NCBI GenBank assembly: GCA_034620365.1
Contig: JAQGEQ010000124.1
Location: forward strand, 310,001 to 374,000
Reading direction: 5' to 3'
Length of the DNA stretch: 64,000 bases
DNA from: Pegea sp. RAD2-039
Taxonomy: Eukaryota > Chordata > Thaliacea > Salpida > Salpidae
The translations under genes were made by a program, and so were the position numbers. Shown piece after piece: positions 61,201 through 64,000 of this stretch (the first letter of the stretch is position 1; the number at the start of each line of letters is the position of its first letter). Below the pieces are notes generated by a model. It saw only the letters and a program-made list of their open reading frames with translations. It did not search any database and was not told the origin of the DNA.

Positions 61201-61860
61201 CAAACAAAAATTGTTTGTAATAAAACTTGTTTTTCAAAAACTTTTTTTAAAGCTTTAGTGGAAAATAAGAATTTTTTGTTACAACTAATTACATTTAAAA
61301 AATAAATTTGATGTACTGGAATAATTTTATTTAAAGATTTATACATAATTTTACTCTTAAATCAAAAAATTCTTTGTAAAATGAAAGATTTTTATGTCTG
61401 ATACTGAAATTAATAACTTTAATCAAAAACAAGAAACCTATTATGATTGAAACACAAATAGTTGCTCTTAACTATTTTAATTGTTTGTAAAGAAAAATGC
61501 CAATCAAGTTGCCTACTTCTGCTAACTTTTCCTTTTTTTCAATTTTGGATCTATTGTTTAATTTTCACTTTAATTTAGAGGTGCAACAAGTCGGTCGAAA
61601 AAATATAAAAATAATTTTTTTGATTTTTATTATAAAATTCTTTTGGTGATTTTTTAAAAATTTGTTTGATGTGAAAATAATTTTAAAGTTAATATCATTA
61701 TTAATTGTTTTATCTTTCATGAAGCTACTTGCCAGCCATCACCAAGGTAGCTTAGACTCACAGATCTACTAAATATAGTGATGAAAGTCAAGAATGTCTC
61801 ACGAACAGTTATTATAAACCGGAAAAGGTAAGAGAAGGTTGATACTATAAAAAGAAAGTT
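58295..61860. other. AT-rich DNA, possible intron or intergenic
   Basis: If the exon at 58,140 belongs to a live gene, this would be its intron. It holds a SINE-like copy at 60,263-60,690 and otherwise only A/T-rich sequence. A moderately GC-rich patch at 61,720-61,830 has no recognisable content and could be the 3' tail of the LINE fragment that follows. Confidence 0.5.
60263..60690 (+). repeat. SINE-like element, downstream-part copy
   Basis: Colinear with 18,296-18,730 over more than 400 bases through 'tttatttcaataaatgcaaa', 'catggcatttcagtagtc', 'gatggcagctggttc', 'gcttattaag' and a final 'actaatggaaaagaaa'. It starts at the same internal point, which suggests both are copies of one defined unit rather than random truncations. 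Confidence 0.65.
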
Positions 61861-61876
61861 AGGAAAAGTTTCAAAC

Positions 61877-62450
61877 TCAACTAAACATCAAAACTTTTCG
61901 TAGAATCCAACAACACCATCTTCTGAACTCGAGTCTTTTGAATTCTTCCTGGTATTTTTGCAATGAACTTTTCAACTTTCTTAATTTCTATTTTAATCTT
62001 TACTTCCCAAATTCTTCGATTTTTTATTTCTAGATCCTTGTATTTAAATTCCTTTTAAATTCTTTGATATTTACATTCGTGTCGCTTGGTACTACGACGT
62101 CTATTAGTATAGAAATGCTGTCGCTTTTATCTTGTAGACATGGTGCTCTAATTTCTCAGTTTGTATTGTAGAGCACTGGTTCAGGACTATGCTTGCATCA
62201 TTTTTCATTTACAGGAATACATGTTGCTTCAAAAATGTACCAATGAAGATATTTAGCTACTTTGTTATGTCGTTGAAAGTATTCTCTTTCTAGTATCTAG
62301 TATCATTCAACTTCCTGATATAATATGATCGATGGTTTCTGATTTACACATTCTGCTTTTCTCGTCTTGATTTGTTTTTAAATTTTTGCAGGTGTTGATC
62401 TTGTACCCTTATAAGTAGTCTTTCTGTTCCTGTCTTAAGCCCTGTACTGC
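61877..62450 (-). mobile_element. Dead non-LTR retrotransposon, C-terminal part of the ORF
   Basis: Read leftward, pieces in shifting frames match the C-terminal region of LINE-type reverse transcriptase proteins: GLKTGTERLLIRVQDQ near 62,440-62,390; MCKSETIDHIISG near 62,350-62,300; RHNKVAKYLHW near 62,275-62,240; VPSDTNVNIKEF near 62,095-62,055; KYKDLEI...IWEVK near 62,045-62,005; IPGRIQK near 61,955-61,935; and ILRKVL followed by a stop at 61,877. The order and spacing are those of the family, but several frameshifts and stops separate the pieces. The catalytic reverse-transcriptase core is not in the window, so it is a 5'-truncated, inactive copy. Clade not assigned. Confidence 0.85.
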
Positions 62451-63319
62451 AAATCCATTTATATTTAAAGATTTAAGAAGATTTAAGGACACATTGACCT
62501 GCTTCGTTATTAGTAGTTATAGTATTATATTTCTATCTTTACATTGTTTTATTTTAAACCAATTAAATTTGTTTATATTTTAAAAAGATTTATTTACTCC
62601 GTAATATTTTATCATTCACAACTTTTGCTAATTAGTTTCTTCTATATCACCGTTTTAGAACTAAAATAGATAATTTTTTATCATTTTATTTAGGTCTATA
62701 AGTTCTTAGATTTATAGGTTTAAAATGACATTAATATTTAAATTATGATCTATTTTCTTTTAATATATTATTATTTTAACTTTGTTTGTATATTTATACT
62801 TTTAAACAGATTAAATATTTATTCTAAGTTTTTAAATTAATCTTTGTATAATCTTTATCTTTATTATGGCAGGAGTTGATTGCTTCATTATATATACAGT
62901 TAATGTTAAAAGATTTAAAATTAGTTTTGTTTATTATTTGATTGTTTATTATTTTAATCTTTAAGTCTACTTAAAGAGGTATTCTTTGAGATTTATAGGC
63001 AGAAGCAGTAGATGAAAGGAGTTCATTTCATCTACTTTTAGGAGCTGCAGTTTGTAAAAGTAACGTTACTATAAATAAATCAAAGTTTAAGTTGATATAT
63101 TTCAGAATAATTTGTTTCTATTTTTTATATTAAGTATTATTGTTTAGAAAATCTTATTATAAAAATGAAAACTGAATAAATTAAAAATTGAAAGAATCGA
63201 ATATTTATTTGATTATTAAGATTTTTTTACATCTAGAAACAAGTTTCAACTTTTATTGAAATATTTTTCAGAATTTTGTTTTAAATTAAGAATGAAAATT
63301 TCCTTTTTTGTATTTTACG
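62451..63319. other. 5' flank of the 63,320 gene
   Basis: AT-rich. Contains a perfect 11-bp inverted repeat, AGTAGATGAAA / TTTCATCTACT (63,007-63,017 and 63,026-63,036) with an 8-base loop, of unknown role. An acceptor-like ATTTTTCAG ends at 63,271, 48 nt before the start codon. Confidence 0.6.
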
Positions 63320-64000
63320 ATGGAAGTTTGTAAAGATTTTTATGAAACTGATGGTTTGGTTGTCAGGATAGCTGATGAAGAAAAGAATTGGAAAGATTCA
63401 GTTGATTATTGTCATCAATTTGGTGAAGAGCTAGCTCCAATCAACAATCAGAAGAGATTAAATGATACTTTTAAACAGTTGTATGACTGCAAAAAGAATG
63501 ATGAAGATTCAGAAGTATTAAAAAGAAGTAATTATTCATATAGGATCGGATTTAAAATTGAAAATGAAATCAGCCCTTGGAGTGATGGGACATTACTTAA
63601 TTCTAGTCAGCAAGATTCCTTGTTCGTAAGCGGTCTAATTCCAACATCAGAAAATAATTTCTATATAAAAAGAAGAAGTTTTAAAAGAATTTTATTTGAT
63701 TCAAATCGAAGTAAGAATCTTCATTATTTATGCTCAAAACCAATTACAGTGAAGGAGCAACAAGCAGATATAAGAATCAGTACTGGAAGTGAAATATGTA
63801 TGAGTTCATTTACGAGTATATCTTTAATTATTGGCATTTCAGTTGGATTAGTTCTATCTCTACTCCTTACTGCTTTTGTGATATTCAAACTTGTAAAAAA
63901 ATTGAAAAAATTTAATAAGGCGATACTTTACTCTGTAACAGTAGGACCGCGGGCACCAACTTGTCTGGAAGTCTTAGAGGCTGATTATACTCCAATCAAA
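63320..64000 (+). CDS. C-type-lectin-like receptor, truncated by window end (G13)
   Basis: 227 codons are open to the end of the window. Cys4, Cys31, Cys57 and Cys138; 'FGEELAPINN' (34-43); WSDG at 87-90. The usual NGTG before it is replaced by ENEIS, so the conserved N-glycosylation site is lost. The stalk is very short (about 142-165), then a membrane helix (about 168-189) and basic KLVKKLKK. The visible tail begins like the others and shows YTPI (223-226), where relatives have YATI. An in-frame TGA lies between the acceptor-like site (ends 63,271) and the ATG. N-terminal sequence is closest to the 47,079 gene (NWKDSVDYCHQFGE). The tail end lies outside the window. Confidence 0.85.
   Translation, partial: MEVCKDFYETDGLVVRIADEEKNWKDSVDYCHQFGEELAPINNQKRLNDTFKQLYDCKKNDEDSEVLKRSNYSYRIGFKIENEISPWSDGTLLNSSQQDSLFVSGLIPTSENNFYIKRRSFKRILFDSNRSKNLHYLCSKPITVKEQQADIRISTGSEICMSSFTSISLIIGISVGLVLSLLLTAFVIFKLVKKLKKFNKAILYSVTVGPRAPTCLEVLEADYTPIK

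Noticed and set aside
1..64000. CRISPR arrays, operons, bacterial promoters or integrated virus genomes
   Set aside because: Long AT-rich spacers, 7SK, splice-site-like sequences and tyrosine signalling motifs mark an animal genome. No regularly spaced direct repeats with unique spacers and no viral gene were seen.

Overview
The window comes from a very AT-rich animal genome. Genes are sparse (one per 3-8 kb), have AATAAA-type signals downstream and 3' splice sites just upstream of their start codons, and carry tyrosine signalling motifs. Decisively, a 7SK snRNA gene with its own Pol III promoter lies at about 24,372-24,676. 7SK is an animal RNA, so I infer a non-vertebrate metazoan. The species cannot be named from the sequence alone.

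The main content is one multigene family: eleven apparently intact or window-truncated genes (1,525; 3,539; 7,048; 10,612; 16,901; 20,084; 63,320 on +; 27,633; 31,586; 34,639; 47,079; 55,234 on -, the 63,320 copy cut by the window end, so twelve in all counting it), one nonsense-mutated copy (39,860, -) and two 3' fragments (14,175, +; 42,213, -). Each encodes a 280-385 residue protein in one coding exon: an N-terminal C-type-lectin-like domain (Cys4, Cys31, Cys57, a WSDG motif, a final Cys), a Ser/Thr-rich stalk, one transmembrane helix followed by basic residues, and a cytoplasmic tail with repeated tyrosine motifs. The tails fall into classes: paired ITAM-like YxxI motifs 10 residues apart (1,525; 3,539; 33,563), pairs plus a C-terminal ITIM-like motif (7,048; 30,519), and ITIM-like only (10,612; 26,482; 38,943). 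No signal peptide is visible, although the domain architecture demands an extracellular N terminus.

Layout. 0.8-4.85 kb: a 2.0-kb tandem duplication with two near-identical genes. 5.0-15.2 kb: block A (+), with two genes and a deletion remnant of a third. 16.9-20.9 kb: two more + strand genes. 21-26 kb: the turning point, holding a SINE-like element, an 18-bp minisatellite and the 7SK gene. 26-33.4 kb: block B (-), an inverted copy of block A. 33.5-42.2 kb: the G9 gene and block C (-), another inverted copy, including a nonsense pseudogene and a truncated gene. 42.2-55.9 kb: an 8.15-kb tandem duplication with two - strand genes. 56-63.3 kb: gene-poor, with an isolated terminal coding exon encoding an ITIM-like motif, a SINE-like repeat and a dead LINE 3' end. 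63.3 kb to the end: the start of another family gene.

Taken together this looks like a rapidly evolving receptor cluster. Between block copies the intergenic DNA, transmembrane and tail sequences are nearly identical, while parts of the lectin-like domain differ strongly, and several genes are mosaics. That is the pattern expected of immune or self/non-self receptors with activating-like and inhibitory-like members. The function itself is inference.
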